Positions 42,075 to 52,347 of a stretch of DNA of 64,000 bases are shown here, piece after piece (the first letter of the stretch is position 1; every line of letters begins with the position of its first letter). Location of the stretch: positions 1-64,000 of the forward strand of contig JAXHMB010000004.1 of the NCBI GenBank assembly GCA_034521755.1, read 5' to 3'. The position numbers were made by a program, and so were the translations under genes. Under the pieces are notes generated by a model, which had not been told where the DNA came from, ran no database searches, and worked only from the letters and a program-made list of their open reading frames with translations. Source of the DNA: JAXHMB01 sp034521755. GTDB taxonomy: Bacteria; Bacteroidota; Rhodothermia; Balneolales; Balneolaceae.

Positions 42075-43640
42075 TTATTGAGAAAAGATTAAAGAAAAGC
42101 GGGTTTTATCAAAGCTTACGATCTCGAAACTTGCCTTAAGCTGTTTGGCCATTATCCTGATTAATCGCAGACCAAGTGTTGCTTGTTCCTTAGAATCAAA
42201 ATCTTCGGGAAGGCCAATACCATTATCCCGAAACTTCATCTCAACCATGCCGGCCGATTTTTTTATCTCAATAAAAATGGTTCCTTTGTCCAAACCCTTA
42301 AAAGCATGGGTGTATGAATTCATCATCAGCTCATTGAGAATCATTGCAAAAGCAAAAGCACGATCTATATCCAATATCACATCATCGGCACTAATGGTCA
42401 CATCAATGTTTTGATCATCACGCTTGAATGAATGACGCAACTTGTTGGAAAGCTTAATAGCATAACTTTTAAGATTCACATGTCGAATTGATTCGGTATG
42501 AGCCATCGTTTCATGAATCACTGCCATGGACCGGATTCTTGAATGAGAATCTTTTAAAATTTCCTCAACGGGCTTATCCTCTTTCACTTTAAGCTGAAGT
42601 TCAAGTAGGGCCAAAACCAACGTTAAATTATTACGTACTCGATCATGGATTTCATCCAGCAGATGATCGCGGTCAGACAAAGCCTCCTTCAACATATTCT
42701 CATTTTTTTTCAGCTTTTGCGTCTGCTCGCTAACTGTTTCTTTTAAGTTTCTATTCCACCGGCCCATCAAATAAATACCCCCCACGCTGCATGCTACAAC
42801 CAAGCTAATAGATATCCATACCACCATTTCAAAAGACTCATTGGCACTTTCCATATTGGCAATCATCTCGGCAGTTAACACCCCGGCCTTCTGTGTCAAG
42901 CCTTGTGTGACCAGCGTTTTGGCTGAGAGAATAAATAATATCAGCACAATAGAGACACTGGCTACCGCACTGTATATCCACCCGGTCGATACAATGGGCA
43001 CAGGAGGAGCCTCAAAATACCGTTTCTTTAAACGTTCGATAGCAGGAGTGAAGAAATACAACAAAGGAGCTATAAAAAGCATCGTCTCCAGAAACATGCC
43101 AGTCCACCATCCCCTCCATATATACATTGTATTTTGTGGTGAAAGGTTAAAAAATTCGCTCCAAACAAAAGCACCGAGAGAACTGGCAAGAGATGCTACG
43201 ATACTTATAACAGTAAAAAAGGCAAAGCTTTTAAGCGATTGCAGACTTATATCAACCGGAACACAATAATAGACAAGAGCATAAATGGCTAAGCCAAAGA
43301 CAAAAGAAAAAGCAAACAGTAAGGCCCAGTGCGATACCATCAGTGAAGTAAAGGCCATCATAAACATAGAAAGGAATACCGGAATAAAGCCCCACTCGAA
43401 TCCAAGCCAGAAGACCATAAGGATACCTATAAAAACGGGAACCTGGACTAGGATATAGTTTGTGACGACCGGCTCATCACCAAAAACATTGATATTGGTA
43501 AAAGGATAGCCTATCGCAAAAACCGACCCCAGGCTTAGGATGATAAAAACGATCCAGATCCCTAAAAGAAGCTGAACTTTGGAGTCTTTTAGCCCATGTT
43601 TAGCCAGCAAAAAATCTAATGTGAGTGGTGTCCACCGCAT
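42075..43640 (-). CDS. Membrane sensor histidine kinase (HisKA_2/HATPase)
   Basis: 521 aa. About seven N-terminal membrane helices (residues ~20-240, MASE1-like), an additional helix pair around residues 230-290, and a HisKA_2 domain with the phosphoacceptor in EIHDRVRNNLTLV (~328). The ATPase domain has N-box NELMMNSYTHAF and G1 RDNGIGLP. This is the HWE-like/HisKA_2 class of kinases that often act with separate receiver proteins; none lies nearby. Convergent with the dcw cluster. Confidence 0.85.
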   Translation of the reverse strand: MRWTPLTLDFLLAKHGLKDSKVQLLLGIWIVFIILSLGSVFAIGYPFTNINVFGDEPVVTNYILVQVPVFIGILMVFWLGFEWGFIPVFLSMFMMAFTSLMVSHWALLFAFSFVFGLAIYALVYYCVPVDISLQSLKSFAFFTVISIVASLASSLGAFVWSEFFNLSPQNTMYIWRGWWTGMFLETMLFIAPLLYFFTPAIERLKKRYFEAPPVPIVSTGWIYSAVASVSIVLILFILSAKTLVTQGLTQKAGVLTAEMIANMESANESFEMVVWISISLVVACSVGGIYLMGRWNRNLKETVSEQTQKLKKNENMLKEALSDRDHLLDEIHDRVRNNLTLVLALLELQLKVKEDKPVEEILKDSHSRIRSMAVIHETMAHTESIRHVNLKSYAIKLSNKLRHSFKRDDQNIDVTISADDVILDIDRAFAFAMILNELMMNSYTHAFKGLDKGTIFIEIKKSAGMVEMKFRDNGIGLPEDFDSKEQATLGLRLIRIMAKQLKASFEIVSFDKTRFSLIFSQ

Positions 43641-43729
43641 GCTGTTCTTTAAACCCGATTTATACCTATTTGAACCACTTAATCTATACCACTAATATTA
43701 GAATTTTCTGCTAGTATCAAAATTTTTGT

Positions 43730-44542
43730 TTAGAACACTTCTGCAAGCAGCTTCACAGCCATACCAATGGCAAGCACAGCAAATGCATACTGCAAATACC
43801 GGCGGTTTATTTTTATGCCAATTAATGCACCCAGAAAGCCGCCTCCCAATCCCCCAACAGCCAGAGGAAGCGCAGCACCAAAGTCTACATAACCCATATA
43901 ATACGGTGTCAACGTGGAGGCTTCGGTATTTGTAAAAGCCAATTGCAGCCACCCGGATAATGAAATAAATACAATAGCCAGAGAAGAAATACTTACCGCT
44001 TTTTTAAAAGCCTGTTTGTAGTATAGGTTAAGCACCGGAACCATTACTCCACCTCCGCCAATACCGGCAAGGGCAGCCACAAAACCGGCCAATCCCCCGG
44101 AAAAAACAGACTGTTTAATATTTATTTCTTTGTCATCTACCTGAATAGATAACTTTTTCATTTGCCCGCGCTGAAAAAAGAGGAAGGAAACATATATCAG
44201 CAGCAAGCTGAAGAAAATGACAAAAGCCTGCTGGCTATAGTACGGTGATGTAACCACATACTTTCCTGCAGTCACCCCTACTGCCCCAAGCAGACCCACT
44301 TTCAGACCCTCCGACCAGTACCAGTTTTTCTGCCTATATTGTCGCAGTGAACTTCCAAACGAAGCAATGAAGGTACAAAATAAGGATGAGCCAATAGTCA
44401 GTACTACCGGATTTTCAACACCGGCATCGCTAAAAACAACAAAAAGAATAGGCGTAAAGAGAATCCCTCCACCCAAACCAAACACTCCGGCAATAATTCC
44501 TGCCAGAATGCCCAGTGCTAATAAGACGACAAATGTGATCAT
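43730..44542 (-). CDS. Sulfite exporter TauE/SafE family permease
   Basis: 270 aa from the ATG at 44542, which gives the family start MITFVVLLALGILAGIIAG; an upstream alternative start would add 15 residues without a membrane role. Eight helices in two halves with the repeated GIxGGGGG-type motif (VFGLGGGILFTPIL and LAGIGGGGVMVPVL). Exports sulfur-type organic anions such as sulfite or sulfoacetate; the substrate is not determined here. Confidence 0.85.
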   Translation of the reverse strand: MITFVVLLALGILAGIIAGVFGLGGGILFTPILFVVFSDAGVENPVVLTIGSSLFCTFIASFGSSLRQYRQKNWYWSEGLKVGLLGAVGVTAGKYVVTSPYYSQQAFVIFFSLLLIYVSFLFFQRGQMKKLSIQVDDKEINIKQSVFSGGLAGFVAALAGIGGGGVMVPVLNLYYKQAFKKAVSISSLAIVFISLSGWLQLAFTNTEASTLTPYYMGYVDFGAALPLAVGGLGGGFLGALIGIKINRRYLQYAFAVLAIGMAVKLLAEVF

Positions 44543-44637
44543 AGTTATCAATCCTCTAAAATGAAGTGCAAATAGGTTTGTACTCAAAGCAAGATAAACA
44601 AAAGATCTCTCCTCACGGTCGAGATGACTCTTTTGTT

Positions 44638-45417
44638 TTATATTTCAATTTGCCCCACTAAGTAAGTTTTAGCTTTGCCAGAAATTTCTACCCGCTCTCC
44701 CTTCAGGGTACAAAATACATTCCCACCGCGTTTGGATATCTGTCTGGCCGTGAGGTCTTTCTTTCCCAAACGCTCAGACCAATAGGGAGCCAGCATGGTG
44801 TGAGCTGATCCTGTAACCGGATCTTCGTTTACGCCCACGGCCGGAGCAAAGAATCGGGATACAAAATCGACCTCTTTTCCCGGAGCGGTCACAATAACTC
44901 CACGCGTTTTTACATCGTTAAGCATAAAATAATTGGGATCCACTTTTTTAACCTGCTGCTCATTATTCAGTATTACCATATAATCAACATCCCTAAATAC
45001 CATCTCAGGTTCTACTCCAAGCGCCTCTATTAATTTTTTTGGCGGTTCAACTTTTTTCGCAAAAGATGCAGGGAAATTCATTTTCAGCAAGTCGCCATCC
45101 TGTCTTACTGTTAACGTGCCACTGTTAGAGTGAAACAGGATTTCATCCTTCTCATAATTAAGATGACTAAATAGCACGTGCGCCGTAGCCAACGTGGCAT
45201 GTCCACATAAATCTACCTCGGCTTCAGGGGTGAACCATCTCAACCGAAAGCCATTTTCCTGCTCTAAAAAAAATGCAGTCTCTGAAAGGTTATTCTCCAA
45301 TGCAATTTGTTGCAAAATTTTATCAGAAAGCCATTCTTGGAGCAGACAAACAGCAGCGGGATTACCTTCAAAAACTTTTGAAGCAAAAGCATCTACCTGG
45401 TATAAATTTAAAATCAT
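44638..45417 (-). CDS. PhzF family isomerase/epimerase-like protein
   Basis: 259 aa. Opening YQVDAFASKVFEGNPAAVCL, with the catalytic Glu in NLSETAFFL and the second-domain ITGS-like DPVTGSAHTML. Diaminopimelate epimerase fold; the natural substrate of such stand-alone proteins is usually unknown and no phenazine cluster is nearby. Confidence 0.9.
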   Translation of the reverse strand: MILNLYQVDAFASKVFEGNPAAVCLLQEWLSDKILQQIALENNLSETAFFLEQENGFRLRWFTPEAEVDLCGHATLATAHVLFSHLNYEKDEILFHSNSGTLTVRQDGDLLKMNFPASFAKKVEPPKKLIEALGVEPEMVFRDVDYMVILNNEQQVKKVDPNYFMLNDVKTRGVIVTAPGKEVDFVSRFFAPAVGVNEDPVTGSAHTMLAPYWSERLGKKDLTARQISKRGGNVFCTLKGERVEISGKAKTYLVGQIEI

Positions 45418-45550
45418 AATTGTTTGTTTTAGTAAAGAACTCCTAGTTATAAATAATTGTTTTTTTTGCTCCGACTCAATATTTAACTTTTAGATACTTG
45501 AAATTCAAAAAAACGTATCTTAATATAGGGCATCATCTAATTCATTCATC

Positions 45551-45877
45551 ATGTTACTTAAGTGCGCAAAAAACTACATTATTGGAAGCTTGGCGGCATT
45601 GGCTTTTCCATTATATCTTATCGCTATTTGGATATCAGTAATTCAAAGTAACGCTGGCAGCCAGGCCGCACGGGTTAACAACTTTTTATCATTCTTTCCT
45701 TCAATTCTTCAAGATACTTTTTACTTAACTGCAATAGCAATATTTTGCTGCATTATCACTTTTATATGCTGTTTCCAAGTTCTTAAAAGTGATACAAAAT
45801 GGCTCCGGATTACAGCTTATTTAATTATGAGTCTGGCTTCGATATTAGCTCTTTGGTTTCTTTTTACCCTAATGTAA
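45551..45877 (+). CDS. Small three-helix membrane protein (unrecognised)
   Basis: 108 aa with three hydrophobic helices (about residues 10-32, 50-72 and 82-104) and a Cys-rich second helix (FCCIITFICCF). No domain is recognised. Short gap before mutS2. Confidence 0.55.
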   Translation: MLLKCAKNYIIGSLAALAFPLYLIAIWISVIQSNAGSQAARVNNFLSFFPSILQDTFYLTAIAIFCCIITFICCFQVLKSDTKWLRITAYLIMSLASILALWFLFTLM

Positions 45878-45932
45878 ACAGAGCTCTAATTTGATTTCAG
45901 GATAGCATTTCATCATTTAGCGAAAAGAAGCT

Positions 45933-45940
45933 TATATTTG
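45933..45940 (+). promoter_or_regulatory. -7 box TATATTTG directly before mutS2
   Basis: Exact TAnnTTTG ending 4 nt before the mutS2 ATG (45945). Transcription would then begin at or near the start codon, giving a leaderless or nearly leaderless mRNA. Confidence 0.4.
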
Positions 45941-45944
45941 ATCT

Positions 45945-48344
45945 ATGCAATTTTATCCTGAAAATCTGATCTCTAAAATTGGTTTTGACTCCATTCGCCA
46001 GGCAACAGCAAAGCTTGCTCGTTCGCCAATGGGAAGGGAACGCCTCCAAAAACTATTGCCCTATTCAAAAAAGCCTGAAATTGAGCGTCAGCTGGCTCAG
46101 ACTAAGGAAATGATGGATCTTCTGCAAAATGATGCTGCCTTCCCGCTTGATAAAGTACACGATGTGATGGATTATTTAAATCAATCCAAAGCAGAAGGCA
46201 GTCTGCTTTCCGGCGAAGCTTTTCTTGAAATACTAGAAGTCACCGGCACTGCACGAAATGTCAAAAACTTTATCAAAGACCGGCAAGAGCAGTATCCTCA
46301 TCTCAAGGAAGTGTCTGTTGAACTCATTCCTTTGAAAAAGCTGGAAAAAGAAATTAAGAGTGTACTTACCGAGCATGGTGAAGTCAGAAATAATGCCAGT
46401 TCAGAGCTAAGTTCTATACGAAGCAAGCTCAATAAAAAGCGAAACGATCTCCGTACTACAATCAATAAAGTAATGAGCCGGGCCGCTAAAAAAGGGATGA
46501 CTTCTGATGAAGGAGCAACGATTCGCGGCGGGCGTATGGTAATTCCTATCCAAGTAGAATATAAACGGAAAATTCAGGGTTTTATCCACGATGTTTCCTC
46601 CTCGGGACAAACAGTGTACCTGGAGCCGGTTGAAGCCCTCAACATAAATAATGAAATTCGCCAGCTTGAATCTGAGGAAAAACGGGAAATTGAGCGTATC
46701 CTGCGGGAACTGACCAACCATGTGCGAAATCACCGCAAAGAAATTACGCAAAACCAGGAGACCCTTACAGACTTTGACATCATCACCGCCAAAGCTGAGC
46801 TAAGTATTAAGCTTGATGGATTTGTTCCGGTAATCTCAGAAAAAGAACGGTTATATATTAGAGAAGCGTATAACCCAATTCTCAAACTCAAAAATATTGG
46901 GGTACCCAAAGAGAAGCAGGAAAAGGTTGTGCCCCTAAACTTAGAATTAAATGCTGAAGAACGATGCCTGGTGATAACCGGTCCCAATGCAGGTGGGAAA
47001 TCAGTAGCAATGAAAACACTGGGACTTTGTGTGGCTATGCTGCAGGCAGGATTTGCCATCCCAGTCCGAGACAGCTCTGAATTGCCGGTTTACAATAATA
47101 TCTTTGTTGACATGGGCGACGATCAGTCTATTGAAAATGATTTGAGCACCTTTTCTTCTCGCTTAAAATGGATGAAAAATGTAGTTGAACACGTAGATGA
47201 AGATAGCCTCGTGTTGATTGATGAAGCTGCTGCAGGCACCGATCCGGAAGAAGGTGGAGCTTTATTCCAGGCGCTCATTGAACTATTGATAGAACGCAAA
47301 GCCAGAACTTTGGTTACAACACATCATGGCTCTTTAAAGATTTTTGCCCACGATCATCCCAAGGCAGTAAACGGCTCCATGGAATTCGATCAAGAAAGCC
47401 TGTCTCCCACTTACCGATTTAAAAAAGGTGTGCCGGGCAGCAGCTATGCCTTCGAAATTGCCCAACGGATGAAACTGGACGAGGGCCTGCTTAATAAAGC
47501 CCGGACTTTGCTGGGTGAAGCTAAAAGTAATATGGAAACGCTTATTACTGAGCTGGAAACAAAGTCACAGGAAGCTGAAGATCTAAAAAAGAAATACGAC
47601 AAACTTAAATCAGAAACGGAAACAGCACGGCATCGTTATGAAGAGAAACGCTCTTCTATTGAAAAAGAGAAAGAAGGAATTCGGGAAAAAGCACTGAAAG
47701 AAGCCAAGCAAATTATGCAGTCTGCCAATCAAAAGATTGAGGAGGCTGTAGAGCAAATTGTTTCCAAAGGGGAAAAGGATAAAGATACCATCAAAGAAGC
47801 AAGACAGAAGGTCAGCCAACATAAAGAGGAAGTTCAGCAAGAGCTTCATAAACTTGAAGAAAAAAAGCAGCAAAGAAAACAGGCTTCCAAAGAACCTCCA
47901 AAAGAAGGTGATGAAGTACGCCTGGAGGATGCCAAAACTACCGGAGAGCTTATTGAAATAAATGGCAAGAATGCTGTTGTGATGGCCGGCGGACTTCGGC
48001 TTAAAACAAAGTATCAAAATCTTGTAAAGGTTAAAGATGGCTCAGAAAAGAAAAAAGAGCAAAAGATTAAGGTCAATGTAATAGGCCGTGATACCTCCCG
48101 TGTGGTACGAACCCGTTTGGAAATTAGGGGCATGCGCGGCGATGAAGCTATGAGCGAAGTAATGCACTATTTGGATGATGCCATCGCTGCCGGACTGGAA
48201 GAAGTTCAGATCATCCATGGCAAAGGAGAAGGGATCCTAAAAAAGCTGGTACATGAATACTTGCAGCAACGCAAAGAAGTAAAAGATTTTGAATTAGCCC
48301 CGCTCCAACAAGGAGGGGCAGGTTGTACGATAGTAAAACTTTAA
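45945..48344 (+). CDS. mutS2: MutS2 family DNA/ribosome-associated ATPase with Smr domain
   Basis: 799 aa. No MutS mismatch-recognition domain; the ATPase core has Walker A GPNAGGKSVAMK (~345) and Walker B LVLIDEAAAGTDPEEGG. A long coiled coil with heavily charged KOW-like part (about residues 530-660) precedes a C-terminal Smr domain with EIRGMRGDEAMSE and HGKGEGILKK, the nuclease-type motif. In other bacteria MutS2 suppresses recombination or splits collided ribosomes. Confidence 0.95.
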   Translation: MQFYPENLISKIGFDSIRQATAKLARSPMGRERLQKLLPYSKKPEIERQLAQTKEMMDLLQNDAAFPLDKVHDVMDYLNQSKAEGSLLSGEAFLEILEVTGTARNVKNFIKDRQEQYPHLKEVSVELIPLKKLEKEIKSVLTEHGEVRNNASSELSSIRSKLNKKRNDLRTTINKVMSRAAKKGMTSDEGATIRGGRMVIPIQVEYKRKIQGFIHDVSSSGQTVYLEPVEALNINNEIRQLESEEKREIERILRELTNHVRNHRKEITQNQETLTDFDIITAKAELSIKLDGFVPVISEKERLYIREAYNPILKLKNIGVPKEKQEKVVPLNLELNAEERCLVITGPNAGGKSVAMKTLGLCVAMLQAGFAIPVRDSSELPVYNNIFVDMGDDQSIENDLSTFSSRLKWMKNVVEHVDEDSLVLIDEAAAGTDPEEGGALFQALIELLIERKARTLVTTHHGSLKIFAHDHPKAVNGSMEFDQESLSPTYRFKKGVPGSSYAFEIAQRMKLDEGLLNKARTLLGEAKSNMETLITELETKSQEAEDLKKKYDKLKSETETARHRYEEKRSSIEKEKEGIREKALKEAKQIMQSANQKIEEAVEQIVSKGEKDKDTIKEARQKVSQHKEEVQQELHKLEEKKQQRKQASKEPPKEGDEVRLEDAKTTGELIEINGKNAVVMAGGLRLKTKYQNLVKVKDGSEKKKEQKIKVNVIGRDTSRVVRTRLEIRGMRGDEAMSEVMHYLDDAIAAGLEEVQIIHGKGEGILKKLVHEYLQQRKEVKDFELAPLQQGGAGCTIVKL

Positions 48345-49073
48345 CTATATAAGCTCTGCAATAGATTCCCAGCTGCCTTCCGCTTCGGCATCCACTTTAA
48401 TACCATTCTCTTCCAATTTTCTAGAAATACCTTTGTCAGCGGAAACTAGTCTGGGCTTTTTTAAGTTCAGGTTCTCAAATGCAGCAAGCGTGCGAGTCAC
48501 TGATCTGCGTGAATGGAAGACAATAATTTCTGGTGGCTCAGCTTTTATCTTTTTTTGATAGTCTGCAAGTTCATTTTTATCAGGCCCCTTCAAATCAAAT
48601 AGTTCAAGCTCATTAACCTCAATGTCCAACTCAACAAGAAAGCCGGGCACTTCTTCAGTTTTATGGGATCCACAGGGATAAAGTGTAGCTCCAAAACGCT
48701 GTAATCTTAACATAAACTCGATGAGGTCGATAGGCTTTTTTTCAGCATAAGTACATATGGCAGGGATACCTTCCGCCTCGAGCAGATCGGAGGTTTCTTC
48801 ATTCATCGTTAGGTTTACCCGGCCCCGAACAGCATCTGTCTTGTCATATTTATTTACCATGCGAAGAAAAAATGCTGCATTACGCTTATTTCCCAACACG
48901 ATATTCTCGTAGTTTTCGAGCGCATCCAATTCCTTTTTTATAGCAGCCTCATCTTCTTTTAGTATATACTTTTCCAGAGGTAAATGCATGATGTCTGTAT
49001 CATTTGCCTCAATCAGCTTCAATGCTGATTCAATATCTTCTTTTGCTGCTGTTATTAAAACTCGTTTACTCAT
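48345..49073 (-). CDS. hemD: Uroporphyrinogen-III synthase
   Basis: 242 aa, typical length. Closes the tetrapyrrole ring with D-ring inversion. The start KRVLITAAKEDIESALKLIE, the central NIVLGNKRNAAFFLRM and the C-terminal FHSRRSVTRTLAAFENLNLK with SADKGISRKLEENGI match the two-domain HemD pattern; the family is poorly conserved, so identity rests on this arrangement. Convergent tail-to-tail with mutS2 without a gap. Confidence 0.85.
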   Translation of the reverse strand: MSKRVLITAAKEDIESALKLIEANDTDIMHLPLEKYILKEDEAAIKKELDALENYENIVLGNKRNAAFFLRMVNKYDKTDAVRGRVNLTMNEETSDLLEAEGIPAICTYAEKKPIDLIEFMLRLQRFGATLYPCGSHKTEEVPGFLVELDIEVNELELFDLKGPDKNELADYQKKIKAEPPEIIVFHSRRSVTRTLAAFENLNLKKPRLVSADKGISRKLEENGIKVDAEAEGSWESIAELI

Positions 49074-49082
49074 TGTATGATT

Positions 49083-50219
49083 TTAAAACATATATCCTAT
49101 TCCTATGTAGAGCTGGTTAGAATCGTCAGAAAATCCCAAATCTGCCCTAAGGATAAAATCCGGACTGAATGCCGAAACGGCTCCGCCCACACCCCAAGTA
49201 TGCTTGTGACTTTTAAAAATATCCTTAAAACTGTCCTGTCCTGTAAAAACACGACCCCCATCAGTAAATGTATGAGCTCCAATTCTCACACCGTAATTTG
49301 GGAGGTGAATCAACCAGGATCTCATCTCCAAGTTATAAGCCAGAGAACTGCTTCCCTTAAAACGATTGAGTGGATAGCCTCTTAGGCTGTAGTCATCACC
49401 CAGCGTTGAGAGCTCCCAGTAAGGAACATCACCTCCCGCATGACGTGCTTCTACCCTTCCGGCCAGCGTAATATAATTGAATAAGCGAGCATACTGGCGA
49501 AGGTCTAACCGAATCGTTGTAAGGGGAAACTCACTAAGGTATTTGGGAGCATAATTAATTTCCAGCTCCGCACGATTACCAATATGAGGATCAAACTCAC
49601 TGTCACGATTTTCCCAAACAAAACCACCGGAGAGATAATTAACAAATCCACCATCACTCCCGTTGGGCATTATTTGATTAAAAGAGGAATTTGACTGATT
49701 GACATAGGCTATCTGATAATCAAACCCAATACCTGCTGACAAATCAAATTGTGCTCTCCCTTTTTGGTAAACAGGTTTTCTGAACTTTAAATTCAGGCCA
49801 AAACTTATGCTCTCAAAAAAGTAATATTCATCGTCCCAAAGCTGCTGGCTGTAGGTGGTATTATTGCCTATACCAAAAAAAGTATCATCCTTAAAGCGAT
49901 TGCCATAAGCATTTACCGTTGTTCGAATATCTTTTCCAAAAGTGTTGGTCTTTTCATATAGAACTTCTGCATTTATATAACCCTTGGTAGATATAATCCC
50001 TTGAATCTGTTTTAGATTATTAAAAGGCTTGGTGTTACCTCGGTAGTCATATCGGCTGAATACACCACCAACCAACAAACCAATGTCAGAGCTATATCCT
50101 AAAATTGGAATTATTGCTGTAGATACAGAATCTGCATCAACACTTGTGTCGGGCATAACCTGACTATGCACACTCAGTGCCGATAGCAAAAAGAGTACAA
50201 CGAAGAATATTTTTTTCAA
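49083..50219 (-). CDS. BamA/TamA-family outer membrane barrel protein
   Basis: 378 aa. Signal peptide MKKIFFVVLFLLSALSVHSQ and then a 16-stranded barrel region of the bacterial surface antigen type with alternating polar/hydrophobic strands (e.g. GGFVWENRDSEFDPHIGNRA and SLRGYPLNRFKGSS) ending in a C-terminal aromatic residue (IGIGYMF). No POTRA domains, so not the BAM core itself; likely a short outer-membrane transport or assembly barrel. Confidence 0.8.
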   Translation of the reverse strand: MKKIFFVVLFLLSALSVHSQVMPDTSVDADSVSTAIIPILGYSSDIGLLVGGVFSRYDYRGNTKPFNNLKQIQGIISTKGYINAEVLYEKTNTFGKDIRTTVNAYGNRFKDDTFFGIGNNTTYSQQLWDDEYYFFESISFGLNLKFRKPVYQKGRAQFDLSAGIGFDYQIAYVNQSNSSFNQIMPNGSDGGFVNYLSGGFVWENRDSEFDPHIGNRAELEINYAPKYLSEFPLTTIRLDLRQYARLFNYITLAGRVEARHAGGDVPYWELSTLGDDYSLRGYPLNRFKGSSSLAYNLEMRSWLIHLPNYGVRIGAHTFTDGGRVFTGQDSFKDIFKSHKHTWGVGGAVSAFSPDFILRADLGFSDDSNQLYIGIGYMF

Positions 50220-50238
50220 TTGAACACCTTACTTACAT

Positions 50239-50610
50239 TTAGGAGGTTAACGTCCCTTCTTTTTCTAAAATTTCCAGTGTTTCAATTGCGTGACGCAAGT
50301 GGGGAATCACAATACTGCCCCCTACAACCATGGCAATATTTAGGGCTTCAACAATTTCATTTTTTGTAGATCCTGCCTTGGCACATTGCTCCAGGTGATA
50401 GTCTATACAATCGTTACAACGAAGAACAGCAGAAGCAACCAATCCAAGCAACTCTTTGGTCTGGGTAGACAGTGCTCCTTCTTTATATGTATTCGTATCC
50501 AGGTTGAAAAAACGCTTAATTCCCAGATGATCCAGATCTAAAATCTTCTCGTTCATTTCTTCTCGCTTTTGGCGAAAAGCATCCAGTCTATTTTCTTGTT
50601 TTTCTGTCAT
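50239..50610 (-). CDS. Carboxymuconolactone decarboxylase (AhpD-like) family protein
   Basis: 123 aa. Single CMD domain with the AhpD-type redox pair in VLRCNDCIDYHLEQC (CxxC plus a His), which suggests alkylhydroperoxidase-type activity rather than decarboxylation. Just downstream of, and on the same strand as, the barrel gene's upstream side with a 19-bp gap, so possibly one transcript. Confidence 0.85.
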   Translation of the reverse strand: MTEKQENRLDAFRQKREEMNEKILDLDHLGIKRFFNLDTNTYKEGALSTQTKELLGLVASAVLRCNDCIDYHLEQCAKAGSTKNEIVEALNIAMVVGGSIVIPHLRHAIETLEILEKEGTLTS

Positions 50611-50767
50611 AACTTATGAGTCTGAAATTTTATTAGGCTGCAAAGATACCATTAATTATACATTTCTTTCAATCCGGCTTATAATCTGTAGACATTAGGG
50701 ATTCATATTTCCATTTTTTTAAATATGTTCTACTTGATTTGTTTTATGTGTTCTAAAACCTAAAATT

Positions 50768-52270
50768 TTGATGAGTAATCAATCTACATCTAAACATAAG
50801 TTAGTGGTACTGGGCGATAGCGTCAGCCAGGGTTTCCAAAATGGTGGAGTGTACCGGACGGACCTAAATTTTCCCAGTTTTCTGGCACAATGTTTCGAGG
50901 CTGAAAACCAATTTGACCAGCCCCTTTTTACTGCTCAGGCCGGCATTCCATTAAATCTGGAAGTGTTGGTCCGCGGACTCGGTGAAGAGTATGGCGACAC
51001 GCTGCAATGGAATGAGCTACTGCCTGCAGTGCATCATTTATACTCCACCCTGAAGCGAGTAAAAAAGTATTGGGAAGGCGGATTCAAATCACTGGAAACA
51101 GATCATCCTACTCCCTATCACAATCAGTCTGTTTGGGGCTTTGCCATGAATGATGCCTGGCTGGTAACTGAAGAAGCCTGTCGCGACTTCATCGAAAACC
51201 AACCGGAAACATACTCCATTTTTGATGTCCTGCCCGATCACGCTATGTATATAACCGCACGTATGGTGTTGAATCCAACCTTTGGCGAACAACATGCCCA
51301 ACACACCATGCTCGATAACATCAAACTCTTGCAAAATGATGGTGGCATTGAAAACCTGATTGTCACCATGGGGCACAATAATATTATAGGAGCTGTAACT
51401 GATCTGAAGTTTCAATACACTGAAAAGGACGACCTAAATAAGTTTCCTTCAGAAAGAGGCTACACCGTATATCGCCCCGAACATTTCGAACAAGAGTACC
51501 GGGCGCTGGCAGAACGTGTAAGTAAAATTGGAGCCGAACGTGTTATCTCACAAACACTTCCATACGTTACCATCCCACCCGTATCCAGAGGAATTAATGA
51601 AGACAGTTCTCGTCATGAAGGCGGTTACTTTGATTATTATACACGCTTTTGGATTTGGGACAGTGACTTTGACCCTGATAAACATTCGCATCTCACTAAA
51701 CAGCAAGCCATTAAGCTGGATCAGGCAGTAGATGAGTACAACAAGATTATCCGCGATGTCTCTCGTGAATATGGATGGATAACCGTACCGCTAAACAAAT
51801 ATGTCAGTGCCATTGCACGCAGAAGATTAGCAGGAGATTTGAAGATTCCTTATCCCAAAGACTTTACCCGAGCCATGCAAAACAATGAAGCCACAGCACA
51901 TTTGGTGGGAAATAATGGACAGCCCAAACTAAGTACGGATTATCTTCGTATTGATGAGGACTCCGGCAAAGTATTTAAAGGAGGTATTTTTAGCCTGGAT
52001 GGAATTCACCCCACTACAATCGGCTACGGACTTATTGCACATGTATATTATGAGACCATGGAAAAGCACGGCGTCGATTTTCAAAAACCATTAGACTGGG
52101 ATCACATTATTGCCAGTGATACACTAATTACCGACCCTCCTTATTTACTGGTAGAACTTAAAAGTCTGTTGCGCTTCCTTTCCATGGAACGACAAAAGAA
52201 ACTTTCTTTCCTCGGCAACGGAGTACTCGACCAGCTTATGAAACTAATTTCACCCAGAAGAGAAGGGTAA
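50768..52270 (+). CDS. SGNH/GDSL-type hydrolase
   Basis: 500 aa. Block I nucleophile in VVLGDSVSQGFQNGG, an Asn block in TMGHNNIIGA and the catalytic Asp-His in SLDGIHPTTIGYG. No signal peptide is evident. Much longer than typical SGNH esterases; residues ~130-330 hold an insertion of unknown role. Substrate unknown. Confidence 0.75.
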   Translation: MMSNQSTSKHKLVVLGDSVSQGFQNGGVYRTDLNFPSFLAQCFEAENQFDQPLFTAQAGIPLNLEVLVRGLGEEYGDTLQWNELLPAVHHLYSTLKRVKKYWEGGFKSLETDHPTPYHNQSVWGFAMNDAWLVTEEACRDFIENQPETYSIFDVLPDHAMYITARMVLNPTFGEQHAQHTMLDNIKLLQNDGGIENLIVTMGHNNIIGAVTDLKFQYTEKDDLNKFPSERGYTVYRPEHFEQEYRALAERVSKIGAERVISQTLPYVTIPPVSRGINEDSSRHEGGYFDYYTRFWIWDSDFDPDKHSHLTKQQAIKLDQAVDEYNKIIRDVSREYGWITVPLNKYVSAIARRRLAGDLKIPYPKDFTRAMQNNEATAHLVGNNGQPKLSTDYLRIDEDSGKVFKGGIFSLDGIHPTTIGYGLIAHVYYETMEKHGVDFQKPLDWDHIIASDTLITDPPYLLVELKSLLRFLSMERQKKLSFLGNGVLDQLMKLISPRREG

Positions 52271-52329
52271 AACCTTTCCAACAAACGTCCTCCAGGCAAT
52301 CCAAAGATTATTTTATTTCTTTGTTTATA

Positions 52330-52340
52330 TTTAGTCTAAA
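52330..52340 (+). promoter_or_regulatory. DtxR/IdeR-like operator palindrome TTTAGTCTAAA
   Basis: Perfect 11-bp palindrome with central T. It matches the inner core TTAGnCTAA of the DtxR-family metal-repressor consensus and lies just upstream of the -7 box at 52348, so binding would block the iron-related gene set behind it. Confidence 0.5.
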
Positions 52341-52347
52341 TAGTTAT

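Noticed and set aside
44638..45417. Phenazine biosynthesis
   Set aside because: PhzF-like proteins occur widely without phenazine genes, and none are nearby.
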